Shown here: positions 41,584-54,047 of the stretch, piece after piece | Layout: every line of letters begins with the position of its first letter | Position numbering within the stretch: position 1 is the first letter of the stretch | Source of the DNA: Ectocarpus siliculosus | Taxonomy: Eukaryota; Sar; Phaeophyceae; Ectocarpales; Ectocarpaceae | NCBI GenBank assembly: GCA_000310025.1 | Contig: FN649731.1 | Span: 2,227,220-2,291,219 of the forward strand | DNA length: 64,000 nt | Direction: 5' to 3' | Position numbers and translations under genes: made by a program | The notes under the pieces: generated by a model | Database searches by the model: none | What the model saw: only the letters and a program-made list of their open reading frames with translations | Told to the model about the DNA's origin: nothing

Positions 41584-44500
41584 ATGACCGCAAAAATCGG
41601 TGCCGCTGACTCCGCGATGGATGCCGAATTCCTGAAACGAACGGTCGGCGAACCTTTGTCAGATGCCTTGACGGCGCTGGTTGTGGCCCAGCCGGCTGAC
41701 CCGATAGAGTTCATCGGCGAAGCTCTCCTGGACTTTATTAAGCGCAGGGAGGCAGAAGCAAAGGTATAGGAGTTCTTCGTGTAGCTGCCAGGGACGCTGA
41801 CGTTGGTAGAGGATCATTGGCATCCGCCCGTGCACACAGCGTGCCGGGAGCGTGGGTGGTTTGTCGGTGATGAAGCAGAGCGGAGTTCTTTTGCCGACGC
41901 CTTGGCTCGCTTCAGGCGCGAAGTGCAGTTGTTGTTCTCTACACTTCAAAATACAGACTACTGCTGTAAATGTGCATAACAGACCGGGCCGCGGGTACAT
42001 ACTGCCTGTTCCACGTGTGTTACTACGAAGTAAATGTTGCTGCTGATATGTGTGCTTTCGCCTACTACTGCTGTAGTTCTGGCCTCTGCCAGCCCAGCAT
42101 CACCCTCTTGTTCTCCTGATAGTTCTTTCTTTTAGTCTTCTTCAACGCAGAGAAACGAAGTTTCCGCGGGTCATGAGCTAACCGGATTGGCCAAGCAATT
42201 GACGCAACCTATGGTAGCCCGCATGTTGTTTGTACGTGTGTTGTCACCCAATGCATCCTGGGCATCAGAGTTGACGCCTTTCGGCATGTACTGTGGACGC
42301 ACCACGTGTCCAAGGAATCAATCACGGGTTGCCCTACTTGAAGCGGAAGGGGGACGCGCGTGCTCTTGCAATGCCTATTTTTGCTGAACATGTACGAGAG
42401 TGCTACCAAAGGATGTTCAATATGTTACAGTAGGCCAGCAGTGATCCTCCCGCGACATCCATTTTTTGCTCATACGTTTCTGTCCTTCCCTCTCAACTTC
42501 TTTTGTATTGCTGGTAGCGGATCAAGCATGCGGAGGACGTAGCTCGTCTACTCGAAATGGCTCGGGAACAAGAGGTAAGCATCGCCTGGACGTTCTCATT
42601 CCAAGCCATGCCGATTTTCCGGTCATGTATCGCCATCGAAAGCGTCTGTTCTTCAGTCTATATCTAGCGTTACGTATCAATACGAAGATCGTACAAGCAC
42701 ACTTAAAAAATACCAGGTAGGCTACCGCAGTAGTAGCTGAATGTTGTCAGCTTTTAATCGCATCATCTGTTTCCAACGTGCAGACACCAACAATGCTCTT
42801 AACTACCAGTACAGTGTCTGAACTTGGTCGCACGACGTATATATACTGCGTTCAACCAACGGAGGAGAAATTCTAGACATCACTTTCACACCGCCTTTCT
42901 TTCGTGGTGCTCCTTCCGTCATGATACATACAAAAGCGTTCCCAGGAAGAGATCCCATAGTGGCAAACGTGAGACAGACGTAGACACGACGTCGATGACC
43001 ACACCAACAACCAATCGACAAGTTCTCACGGTTTGTAGGAAATCGCCCGCGCTGAGAGTGCGGCAAGAGAAGCGGCTGTCCAGGCCAAGTCGGACGTCGA
43101 GCGGCAGGCGGAGGAAGCTATTGTACAGACGTCGACTCATCCCGAATTGTACGCAAAGGTGAGCGGTTCAGGTAATGTCGACGAGGGCCGGGCACGCATG
43201 AGAACGAGCACATCAAGGGCACAACACACTACTGCTGCAGCAACAAAGTAGCGCTACCGAGTCAAAGAACGTCGTGCAGACGTTGTGGAAGGTTGGCGAA
43301 CGGACGCCATTCATAATCTAGAGCCCGCGAACGGGAGAGATGAACTAGTAACATGTCTGGAACAGGGGTGTGTGCCATCCAACAGCTCGTTTTTCTTGTT
43401 GATTCGTGGTCTTCAAACAGCGCTTCGTGTAGAGTACGGGGCCATATCCCCGATGCCCTCGGAATGTAACGCCCCACTAAAGTACGTACATGGGATCACT
43501 GTTACGCGGACATACCTGCTAAGGTTCTAGAGTAACGTGCAAAATGAATGGTGGGTCCCGAAATGTCGCCTCATTTATTGTTCAACCGCATTCAGGCGCT
43601 CGGCTTGGTGAAGGAAAGGCTAGGGGCGAGTGGTGTTCAGCTTGGACGGAAAGTGGTGGTAGAGGGACAGGAAATCGTGGAGTTCATCGCGGCCTCAGAG
43701 GGTCGAGAATACATGGTCGGAAAGGTCGGTGCATGTTTGCTGTACTGCCGTAGTAAGGCCGGTTGAGCGGCGCAACTGCATTGTGTATCACGAACTGTTT
43801 AGAATCGCACGGCTTCTTATCCATCCCGACCTTCTAGACTCACCCTGACCGTACTTTATGTCAAGAATTGTCTTCGTTTCTCCGGAGACCCCCCCCTGAG
43901 TTCGCTGCGTTTGCACCGTGTGAGCTTCTCGGCGTTTTTTTTTTTTGTTTTTGTTCCACCCATGTTTTTAGGAGATCAAAGGTTTGAAGGAGGGCGAGGA
44001 CCCAGAAGACGGCGAGGCTAAGGAGGAGGGTGTAACCTTCGGCTTGTGGAAGAAAACGGAACAGCCGCCACCCGCAGAGGCCGTGTATGATGAGGTGCGG
44101 CACACCACTGTTATATCCATCTTGGGGGTGCATTATACCTTATGGTGTTAACAACTGTCGTTCCTTTGGAAGCCAGGATGTACAATAATAGTTGCGTAGG
44201 CAAACAGACATCCAGAACAAACGTTGCAGACGTGGCGGACAACTTCCCTTTGTGTCGGAGGATTTTCACCAAGAATGGATCTTGAATATGGGAATTGTGT
44301 CCACGAAGGCGCGCTCTCATCTTCTGCCTTTCTTTATCCTAGCTTGTCCAAGTAGCCTAAGCAACGCTCGGCATTCCTCGCCACATCTCAAGAGAGAAAA
44401 CGAGCCCCGGCTCGTGGGACGGTCACCACCCGTTCGCGGGACTCTGTCTCGATAGCGTTACTGTAGGGTATCCTCATTTCGAGTATCATGGTAATCATGC

Positions 44501-47500
44501 TCTTTCTGCCCGCCATGCATGGCCTGTGTCTTGAGGTGCATAGGATTCGACGTACGACGTTGCGTCGTACCAACAGTATGTTACGCACGCTATCCTAGAC
44601 TATAGCGTTTCCATGCAGTCGTCGATAGAATTTTCTTACGTGTGCAATCCAACTTTGCTTACTTGATTCCTACATGTAGATCGTTTCAGTGGGCCGTTTC
44701 ATCTTGCCATCGCATTATTGCCTATGTGCTCCCAACCAAAAGCCATGGCATATTAAGAAAATGTTGGCCTGAGGGGTCGAGAGACGGGAACATTACCCCG
44801 CGGTGCATCCAACTTGCACCTTTACTTATTAATAGTCGCCCTTCCGTTTTCAAGAAGCGTTGATCAGATGGGTGGTTTCTCCCTCAGTCATAGCGCAAAT
44901 TCTACGGCTCCTGGTGTCAGGTGTAGTTCAGCTACGATGTCAAAGGAGAAATTGGTCGGTTCGTGGCCTTGTCACGCGGCTATCAGACCAATAAAACCAG
45001 CGTTCCACCACAAGGAGAGCTCGACTTGCCTACTCCCGCCTCTATCTTCGACAATACACGATCTTCGACCACTTGGTGGTGCGATTGCCTTACTTGAAAA
45101 AAATAGCAAACCTCACTCAATGACCGCCGCCATTGAAGGACTCTGCCCCCATCTACCTCGGCACAACTCGCATTATATTCTAAACGAACGTTTCAGAGCA
45201 CTCTCCTTGCCGGATACCCATTTTACGTCCTACTTCCAACCTTCGTTGTGCTTCAACCGGACGGACGGGACCGTAGGAGGGCGAGATTGTTCCGGATGAA
45301 AACGAGCCGGAGCTAATCCCGCCGGAGCACGTGCTGATCGAAAACGTCGTGCGCGACCCGCGCGTCAAGTTTTTCGGCATTCCCAAGTTGGGGGCGTACC
45401 TGGCCCTCCCCATCACCTACGGCTCGTGGCTACACCCTGGAGGTTTGCTGGAAGACACGACCATAACGATAACGATGATGAGGATCGTGTTGGCGTTGTT
45501 GCTGCGACTACTGCTGCCGTTCCTGTTGGCGATAGTGATGATGTCGGTGATGTTCTCTATCTAGTCTTGCACGTTGCTTGATACCTGGTATGTCGAGTGG
45601 GGTCGCTAGGAACGGGAGGTGAGCACGCCTACGGCCATGCCGCCGGTAGTGCAGGGAGAAAGACCATTCAACCTCAACCCGACCGAAATGAAGCGGGACA
45701 ACATTTCTTCGTAAACCAATCGAGCAAGACCTGTTCGTGACACCAACCGCCGTCTCTTGTGTTCAACGAGAGATGCGGTCGAGAGACATACACCGGAACG
45801 TTGGCGCGAACAAGCACTCTAGGCTCGTTGTGGTGAACGACCCTCCCCATCTTGGTCTCTGCACGCGCGCTTGTGCTCCAGGCATCTCCGATGCACCACC
45901 GTCTTCGGAAGACGAAGAAGCCCCCGACGAGGGGGAGGGGGGCTCCAACGAGGCCGGCGCCGATGCTGCGGCGGAAGAGGAGGTGGGTGGGTGGGCGGAC
46001 CGTCCTCTTGCTGTCGTTCTCCAGTCCTGGCTGTGACGTTTGCTGCAGCACCTGTAGATCTGCGACAGTAGTACAGATGCTGTTGGTCTCGACAGACGGC
46101 CAAGCTTTAGAGGGAAACCGAGAAGGGTTGGCATGTGACGTCACGTTGTCAGACAAATATTACGCCTGTGGGTGGTAAAACTGAGGTAACGACTGTTCAG
46201 AAAGAACTATTCTTCTACCGAGTCGCGTTGTTCGTTTGAAACCCGAACTCACGCGGCAACTCAGTAAAGGCCGTTTAAGGAAATTACTACTGAAGCACCC
46301 TGAACCTCATCATTTAGATGATCTTTCTGTTTCCAATCTTATCCTTCCGTTCTGGTGGACCCGCGGCTGTCCCACATCCCTACCCTTTTCTGGTCGCGTG
46401 ACAGCCGGGGGAGAGGGCGGAATCGGGGGGTTCCACAGACGAAAAGCCTCCAAAATCACCCGCGAGCCTGTATAGCAAGAACGACGCCCCCGTTCAACTG
46501 GTCCTGAGCATCGACACCATTGGGCAGGTAGCTTTGACCAGCTCGAGCGCATGTGGCTGTGTGTTTCATGATTCGTGTTTGTTAGCCGCCTTTCCTGACT
46601 TATCATGTCGATTATCAGCCTGGTTCGAGTGTCGTTCTAGGCGACGACGGAAAAAGCTGGGTTCACGGAGCGGTGATGATTCGCGGAAGCCATGATAAGA
46701 GTGATAGGGTGTCGAGTATGGGCGACACGAATCTAAACACTGCTGTTTGCTTGGGTTACGTACGCCAACGAGGCGGTTTTAAGTGGTCCAAAAGTCGACC
46801 AAAAGAGCATTGACACGGTTCAAGACGAGAGACGCACCATAGCGCCTATCGATGATACCCGCAGAATTATCCCGCAACTCCAAGGTTTTGACGGTGAAAA
46901 TACCTGACTAGCACCGAAAGCGTCGAGAGAAAAATTGTCAGAAAATCGTTTCCGCGACCAAGACGTGCTCTCGCGGGAACGTGCGCTAAAATGCCGACCC
47001 GACCAATGTCCTTCCAGAGCGGCGGAATAAGCTCCGTCGAGGAAATCCGCCGAGTCTATCGCCCACCAAGCATGACGGTCATCCATTATATACTGTTATA
47101 GGGGCGGTGTTTCAACTGGAGCGATATCCTGTGGGCCAAGTCTTGGGCGGCGAAAATGAAGGCCAACGTCGAAGCCCTCGAGGTATGAGCATCAATGTAC
47201 TGCTTGGACCATGGTTTTGTGCACTGCCTTTTTCCGGTGTACGTTTCAAACTTCTGACCAGCGTCACTACTGTCACACACAGTAGAATTGTGGCTAAGCG
47301 TTAAGGTCGGTTACGGTGCTTTAGCCTCAATATCTACCGGCTAGGGTTCAATCACTTTGTGCGGTAAGCTCAACTATGGGGTACCAAATGGGGCGGAATG
47401 GTCACACCTGTATTCCAGTCATCCAAGCTCCGAACCGCAAGCTGCTCCTACAGCAGATATCCCTTCGTTTTCACGAGAGATGCGCAGACTCGCAGTCTTG

Positions 47501-50384
47501 GTTGGTCACAAGTGGTACTGATTTCAGCGTTTGGTTTCGATACATTTCGTTCATATCGGCCGTAGCGGTAACTACGTGTTGGCGGAGCCATGGGGGGCTC
47601 CGTGATTTCAGGGTCTTGCGACACCCAACCCCTCCCAGACCTACTTCGTAGCTGATCAGATCTCAGTATTTCTAGAGCCCTAAGTTGCTGCTACATTACT
47701 GTTACGCTTACAAGGGGGATTTTTTTGGCTTTCTTTTTTTTTCCCCTGTCGGTCTCTTTCTTCCTTGCTCCCTATCGTGGCGTATGTCCCCCCCCCTCCT
47801 TCGTCCCTCCGGGCCTTTCAATGTTCCCTCCTAAATGCTTCTTCTATACTTGACACGTCCACTTTATTTGCATTGGGGTCCCTGGTCTTTCCGTTGCAAG
47901 GTTTCAGGGTTCCCATCCGAGACTCGGGGCGACCGCCATCGTCTATTTTTTCTAGTGCACAGCCCCGTGTTACGTGAAGAAGCATCGCTGGTCTGGATAT
48001 TTTCCCCGTTGCCCTGCCCCCCCACCCCCGAAAAATATTTTCATACTCTTTCCGCAAGCGGTTCTGCTCGTTGTCTAGAAAAGTGGCACTGAACAACAAC
48101 TTCTTCACTTGCTCATCCGCCTGCCTCCCGAAACTGTCGTGGTTCTCTCTTGTCGGATCCTCGACGAAAATCTCAACAATACCTACAGTGTCGCATGTTT
48201 GAGGACGAAGCGGCGCTTATCCCATCGTTGCGAGGGAGCGAGGTGACCGATCTTGTGGCGAAGGTCACGGAAGGCGAGGAGACCGCTGTTGCGGAGGCGC
48301 TGGCCCTGCTGGAGCCCGGTACTCCGGAGGACGAGAAGGACAGAGTAACCAAGGTACGTAGCAGGACTGGCTGTGGTCGGTGGTGGTACGAAGTCTTTTA
48401 CAACGGTGGAATTTCGGCGCTGCTAGCTTTGCTTGCCTCGCGAGTAAGATAGCAGTGTTCAGATCACCATCGCACTAAGAACTAAGAGTCCCTCGCTGCG
48501 CTCGAGGCTAGACCAAGGACAGGACGGAAAAGAGAACGAACTACGGGCCCGCTCCCAGATCAGCCTTTTCGGGATGCGAGAATCTACGGTGCTGAGATTG
48601 CCCTCACTCCCACCGTACACAACAGCGCTCTCACCATCACCTTCCCATACCACTCGCGTCTCCTACAGAATATTCAGTACCGCATCAAGACGAAGGCGGT
48701 GGAGGCTGTCGGAGACCTAGTGAGCCTAATGGGGAAGCTCAACCTCGCCCCTCCGGTAGCCGTTCTCGACGTTCTAGAGCGCGCGTTGCTGCTGGTCGGC
48801 AAGGGTAGGGCTGATCTGTGTGATTCCAGGTGCGCGAGGAGCCTGCTATCGGAAAACAGTCTACGTCTCGTAGAACGAGCTCCACCCACCTATCTGCAGT
48901 ACAAGTAACATCAAGTTTTAGATGGAGGCCTCCAACACCATCATCGTCAGATCGTGAGAGTCTCCTCGACGTTTCGGAGCCAGTCAGCACACCAACACCA
49001 TACATACCAATTCGTTGCTTTGATATGGCGGGTATCGGTGGCAAGTTGCAAAATTTTGATCGACTGATTCTTGAACAGCACCAACGCGATGATTGATTTG
49101 GCGACGAAGATAAGTTCAAAACTCCTACAGCAGAGAACCTGGATTTGATGAGAGAAGAGAGGAAGCACTCTAACACTAGTGCGCCGGACCGGTCGCACTT
49201 CCAAAGACAGAGAGACAAGCAAATTTTGGGATTGTGAACTGTGTGCAGGGGATGATAAGGACCATTCCATCGGGAACAAGATGGTGAAAACGAACGGATG
49301 CGCCTGCTATATTTTGGTACCATGAGGCCCCAAGTGCGAGAGAAACTTGTGATATCCGGAAAATAGCAGGGAAAACCGTCGGCAACAACATGACTGGATA
49401 GAAGCACTTGACGCCCGAAAGTTAGCGGTCTATCTACAACGAGAAATAGGGAGGGTGCTTCGTCGATGGTCGAAATACTACAATGCAAGTAATGTGTGAA
49501 AGCCTCTCCTGCTGTTCACGCCCATGCTACATAGGGGTGCCTTGGACTGGGTAGACAAGATGCGGATGGTCGTGAGTACGGAGCTTGTGCCGGCCATCTC
49601 GGCCTTCAATGCGGAGGACCCAGCCTCCGCGGTGCGAGCCGGAGAGGCAAAGGTGGGCAGCAGCGGCCAGCGATGAGTTATGGGCAGTTTAAGCCCGCCC
49701 CGTTAGCACGAAACCAAGTAATACCTTGACAGTCGATAGGCTCTTGACTTTTCTGGCTGCAGTGTTATGTCGGAAGGATGTGGCAGCACCGAGCGACGCT
49801 AGCGTGTCTTTCAGCTTACACCTCGCATTAGGACACCCCCCTCGAAATTTCAGTAGCCTATTATTCCGGGGAGGCGTGCTCCCCTAAGATGCGCCTGGTG
49901 ACGGTCCTAGTTGCTAAAGACAGCCTTCACCTAGACTTGGAATGCCGTGGAGTCAATGTTGGGCGTCCAACAGTTTGCCCGCCGTTAACCAACCGTGTAA
50001 ACGCCGCGCTCACGCACGCTTACCCAGTCGAATCCTCCGTCACCGCTTGAACCTTCCCACGTTTATCCTCGACTCATCTCTGGCGGCTGTTGCCAATGTT
50101 TAGCTGCTGCTGCCGCGCTTGAGTTTGCCCCTTCCTGAAAACGATGCTACCATCAGGAAGCCGTGGAATCGATGGACGCAGAGAGCGTCAAGGCCTCGAA
50201 CGTCCCCGCCCTGGTAGTCCTGGAGTGGATGTCGAGCGCCATCACCGAGGCGGAGGATGCGGCAGCGGCGGCGGCGGCGGCGGAAGCGGCGGCGATTGCT
50301 GCGGCGGAGCAGGCGGCGGCGGAAGCCGTAGAAGCCGCAGAAGCGGCCGCTGCCGCTGCGGAAGAGGAGGGCGAAGAGGATTGA
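41584..50384 (+). CDS. Dpy-30 and GAF domain protein, radial-spoke-protein-2-like, 13 exons
   Basis: Exons: 41584-41763, 42518-42574, 43039-43158, 43596-43724, 43972-44094, 45277-45442, 45882-45982, 46405-46527, 47102-47182, 48189-48353, 48669-48804, 49555-49652, 50157-50384; total 568 codons plus stop with all phases in agreement. Residues about 15-55 are a Dpy-30 motif (FLKRTVGEPLSDALTALV...PADPIEFIGEALLDFI), a dimerisation module that docks on amphipathic helices in radial spokes and in Set1/MLL complexes. Residues 55-118 form a Glu/Ala-rich coiled coil. Residues about 119-360 form a GAF-like domain: LGLVKERLGASGVQLGRK, then VRDPRVKFFGIPKLGAYLA and VLSIDTIGQ, with an acidic insert in exons 5-7. 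The C-terminus is Ala/Glu-rich. Chlamydomonas RSP2 combines Dpy-30 and GAF domains, so I infer an axonemal radial-spoke role; a ligand for the GAF domain is unknown. For the exon at 49555, an acceptor 20 bases upstream (49535) would add LDWV-like residues but breaks the phase. Confidence 0.8.
47287..47375 (+). other. tRNA-like sequence in an intron of the Dpy-30/GAF gene
   Basis: The stretch contains GGCTAAGCGTTAAGGTCGG (A-box-like) and, about 50 bases on, TAGGGTTCAATCAC (B-box-like), the spacing of a tRNA with a long variable arm. I could not pair an acceptor stem, so it is more likely a tRNA-derived repeat or chance than a functional tRNA. Confidence 0.25.
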
Positions 50385-51879
50385 CGGAAGAAAAATTGAC
50401 AGCAATACTAGCCAGAACGGGGTAGGGGCGGGGGATGGATGTGGTCAGGTTGGGCGGGGTCCGGGGGTCTTGCCGTGAACGAGCACGAGTGCTCACAATA
50501 ACGGCGAGGGGGGCAGTTCTATCGGGGGTAGGTGTGTTGTATCTATCAATCGGTTTGGTCAACCCAAGAGTCCAAGAAGCACTTAAGCAGGTATCGAGAA
50601 TGGGTACAACAGCTGGAAAACTAGAGGCAGACACATCATCAGGGCGAAAGAAAGTGGAGCAGCGGCTATACGGGCGGTCAACCCGGAGCATGGGGTGATG
50701 GGCGTTCGGGTGTACCGAGCGTGCTGGAGCATTTGACTTGTGGGTTTGTTCTTGAAGTACCTACCAAGTAACGGGTGAGGCGCCCACAGTTCGCACTTGC
50801 GGTACGGGATGTGTTTCTATTCGCATGATTCTCCTCCGTCATGAGGAGCCCGTTGAGGCTCTGAAGTTTGACACCCTGTCCTTGTCATCTACTCCACATT
50901 ATCCCTTTGGAGGTTTCTTCTCCTTGCGCGCCATGCTGGACGGAGTGGCTCTTTTGTACGACTGTCTCATGATTGATTCAGAGAGGTTCTACAGAAGCGT
51001 ATGTACGGTAGCCGACCAGGCCTGTAAGCTTTGTTTGTGTCGTACTATGGTCATTCTGGTCACGCTCTCGAGTGTACACGCCCTTGCTTCCATCGACCCA
51101 TCACTCTGCGATATGCACCAAATGAGCCGTACCTTCCCACCGCGACAAATAAATATGGGTTTGTTTGGTGTTGCTCATTCGTGTCGGTGTACAGTATCAC
51201 TCCCTCGCCACCCACGCTCGCGCTTCGCCATTCGCAACCCACCGTGATGAATCCGGAAGCTGCGCGGATGCTCCGTTCCTACAAGGGGCGGGGATGAGAC
51301 GTATTTGGGGGGTATTGAGACACCATCATCAGCTAACTAATTAAAACCATTTCACGTCCATCAGTTCCCGGCTTCTCGGTGGTGCGGGGGGGTTTTCTGG
51401 AAGGTACAGTAATAGGTCGAGGTGGGGTGTTTGCATGCGGCCGCCCAACTTCGCACAACAATACATACGGTACATGTGTGCAAGGGATAGGCCTGCCTGC
51501 AGGCAGACGACAAGGCGGCGCGGGTACGGTAGACCACTGAGTCAGCGCTGACTGAGTAGTCTAATGGGTAAACCTTTCTAACAGGATTGTTGGGGATACA
51601 GACTAATGTCATTGTGGAGCTCTGCATTGCTAGTGGGGCCTTCCCATATTACAACAGTAGTCCGCGTGGATTGGGGCAGGGGGCTACGGAGACGAGTGAC
51701 CGAGCAATCGCAGCCACAAACAAATTCCGATCATTTTCTCGCGGGCCAACACATGAGATACGATCTGAGCCAACAGATGAGGACTACCAGCGAGCCGCGA
51801 AAATTAGAAAATTAGGAGGGGATATTGGTTGTAGCATGTCACCCCCCAGCTTCATGACTTTCTCTTGAACGCCATGTCC

Positions 51880-51881
<2 letters not shown>

Positions 51882-51914
<33 letters not shown>

Positions 51915-51958
51915 TCTCTCTCCCTCCCTCTCTCTCTCTCTCCCTCTCTCTCTCTCTC
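51882..51958. repeat. (CT)n microsatellite, interrupted
   Basis: A CT dinucleotide repeat with a few CCCT interruptions, about 77 bases long. Confidence 0.95.
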
Positions 51959-53370
51959 GCCAAAGCGGTAGTGATGGCAATCATGTTTGGGAAGAGGGGA
52001 GCGAGAGTCCACATGGGGATAAAAAAAGGGGTGAGAGGGAGAGGGAGGGAGAGAACGTGCAGAGTGCCACTATATGTTGATGTGCACAACGCACAACAAA
52101 GACAGACAGACAGACAGCAGAGACAAACGAAGCGAAGAGGGGCGAGAGGGCGAGACGCGCCTTTGCCGGGGCCTCCGCAGATACTTATGGAGTGGGGGTA
52201 CCATTTCGTGTCACGACCCCCCCCCCGTCATCCATCCTTTGGCTTTGTGTATTGTTTCCGTTCCACTGACCACGTTCACATCACAGCACAGCACCAGCAG
52301 CCCTTTACTGCTACGCGCTCTCTCTCCTTGGATCTGAAACAAGGAACAGCGACGATGGTGAGGGTTTGCTTCTTCTTGCAGGATGTGTGTTGTCTAAAAC
52401 GAGCTATTCAACCCTACGGATCATTCCAACTGCGGACTCTCTCTCTGTTGGAGGTCGGAGGATATGCATTACATCGTATCTGGCTCTCTGCCGCATATCT
52501 AGAGAGCTACCATGCTACGGTGCTGTTGTTGTTGCTGCAGCAGTTTTTATTCTCTGTGCGAAAGAGGTAGGCATGGTGTCGTCACTCTCGTGTCGTAGCC
52601 ATTGCGCAACATGGGCCGAAGCTCGAGATGGTGTCTGGTCTGGCGACTGGTGACCCTTGTAGAGGAAAAAATGACAGTCCCGTGGCGTGCCTACAGGCCG
52701 ATTCAGCTCCGTTCTCAGCTCCGATCACGTTGCGTGCCGAAAGATCGCCGTTGTACCTCGGCTAAGAGCAAAAAACATACATAGAGACCAGCAGGGAGAC
52801 ACAGGCAGCCCACCCCAAAAGCACGCTTATCAGCAATGCGCACAGGACTCACATAGTACAATACTAATCACCCATGCTTAATTTAATCTCTCTGACGTGG
52901 GGCGGATATCCTTTCCAGATCCAATCTACTGCCTACCGGCTGATTCAAACGCAAAATACCACCGGAGGGTACATACAGCACCCTGAACATGTGATCAACC
53001 CGGTGCCGCATCCGCGTGGGAGAGCAGAGGAAGCGCACACCGGACCCGATGCTAACGTACTGCCTCGGTGCTTGATGTTGTTGTGATTGCGGTGCGTGTG
53101 GTTCCCAGTATTGGGAGTGAAGGGTGGTTCGTCTGCTGTGTGCAAAATTTCGCTCAAAGGCAAGGGTTTTCGGGACTACAGCTCCGATCACAGCTCCGAT
53201 CACAGCTCTCTATTTTTAGTACAGAATAGTTGAATTTATCACGAATTTTATGCATTTTGTGCGATAGTGGATGATGGTATCGATTCTCCGATGAGCGGGC
53301 CGTTTTTTGGTCGATCTGGCGCTTCTGTGAGGCGGTTTCCCGTCAGCGTCTTCGCATCTAGCGCCGCTAG

Positions 53371-53427
53371 CATTTGCGCTTGCCGTATGCTCTGTCCAAG
53401 GATGAGGTGGAGAAGATGTGCCAACAG
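53371..53427 (+). CDS. Possible upstream exon of HSBP1 or of an unknown gene
   Basis: The frame after an acceptor-like CGCTAG reads HLRLPYALSKDEVEKMCQQ and stops at a donor CAG|GTATTG in phase 0. The composition looks coding (SKDEVEKMC). Joining it to the exon at 54048 would be in phase, but HSBP1 homologues have no counterpart, so it may belong to another gene or be chance. Confidence 0.3.
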
Positions 53428-54047
53428 GTATTGCTTGCACAGGTACATCCTCTGTGCAGATGGTTGCTGTCGGAGACAGGCATGCACACCTGCTTAGGAA
53501 CTACTGCTGTACAGTCTGTTTCTCTCCGCATAGCTGCTACTGCTGTACAGCAATAGTACTACTGTACTCCCGTTCGTCACCCTTACATATACCGCGTCCC
53601 CATCCCTGTGACCCCAGCACATGGACCCACTGCTGCACCATCCTTGCCGCCGTGATTTACGGGTGTACACGCAGCTTGGAAGATCTTTGACCGCAGAGAG
53701 CCGGTTGTGGGGAGAAAAACCAAAAAATTCAAATTAACCCAGTCACGTAAGGGTTAAGTCGTGTGTGAAACAGAATTTACGTTGTGTGGTGTTATGGTGA
53801 ACTAATGCCCAGGCCATTTGCTTGCATCGAGTGCTCCCATCGAAGCACTGCTGTCGCGTGGTTGTATTTTGCACGAATGGGCTGTTTCGATTCCAGGCAT
53901 ATTGGTTGCATACCAAGCCATCTACGGAACGTATCAAGAATAAAAATGGCGGTTCGGAATGCGCACTGTTTCGATCTCCATGACAATGTTAATGTTAAAC
54001 TTCGAGGTCGCGAATGCTTGTGGTTTGTAAAATGGTGTGCCACACAG

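Larger units (their letters stand above)
50385..54047. other. Intergenic region between the Dpy-30/GAF gene and HSBP1
   Basis: It holds the 3' flank of the Dpy-30/GAF gene, a long CT microsatellite (51882-51958), a repeated CAGCTCCGATCA segment (53178-53207), and two exact TACTGCTGTA copies (53502, 53538). Two coding-like segments on the plus strand may be exons: about 52918-53060 after a TTTCCAG acceptor, and 53371-53427 (LRLPYALSKDEVEKMCQQ) ending at CAG|GTATTG. The second ends in phase 0 and could join the first HSBP1 exon, but this is not proven. Confidence 0.4.

Noticed and set aside
42138-42170. An extra exon of the Dpy-30/GAF gene (SSSTQRNEVSA)
   Set aside because: It exits in phase 1 and does not fit the next exon, whereas exons 41584-41763 and 42518-42574 join directly in phase as a continuous coiled coil.
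47287-47375. A tRNA gene
   Set aside because: A-box-like and B-box-like segments are present, but no acceptor stem or anticodon arm could be paired.
50242-50691. A 149-codon minus-strand open frame
   Set aside because: It is antisense to the Ala/Glu-rich last exon of the Dpy-30/GAF gene.
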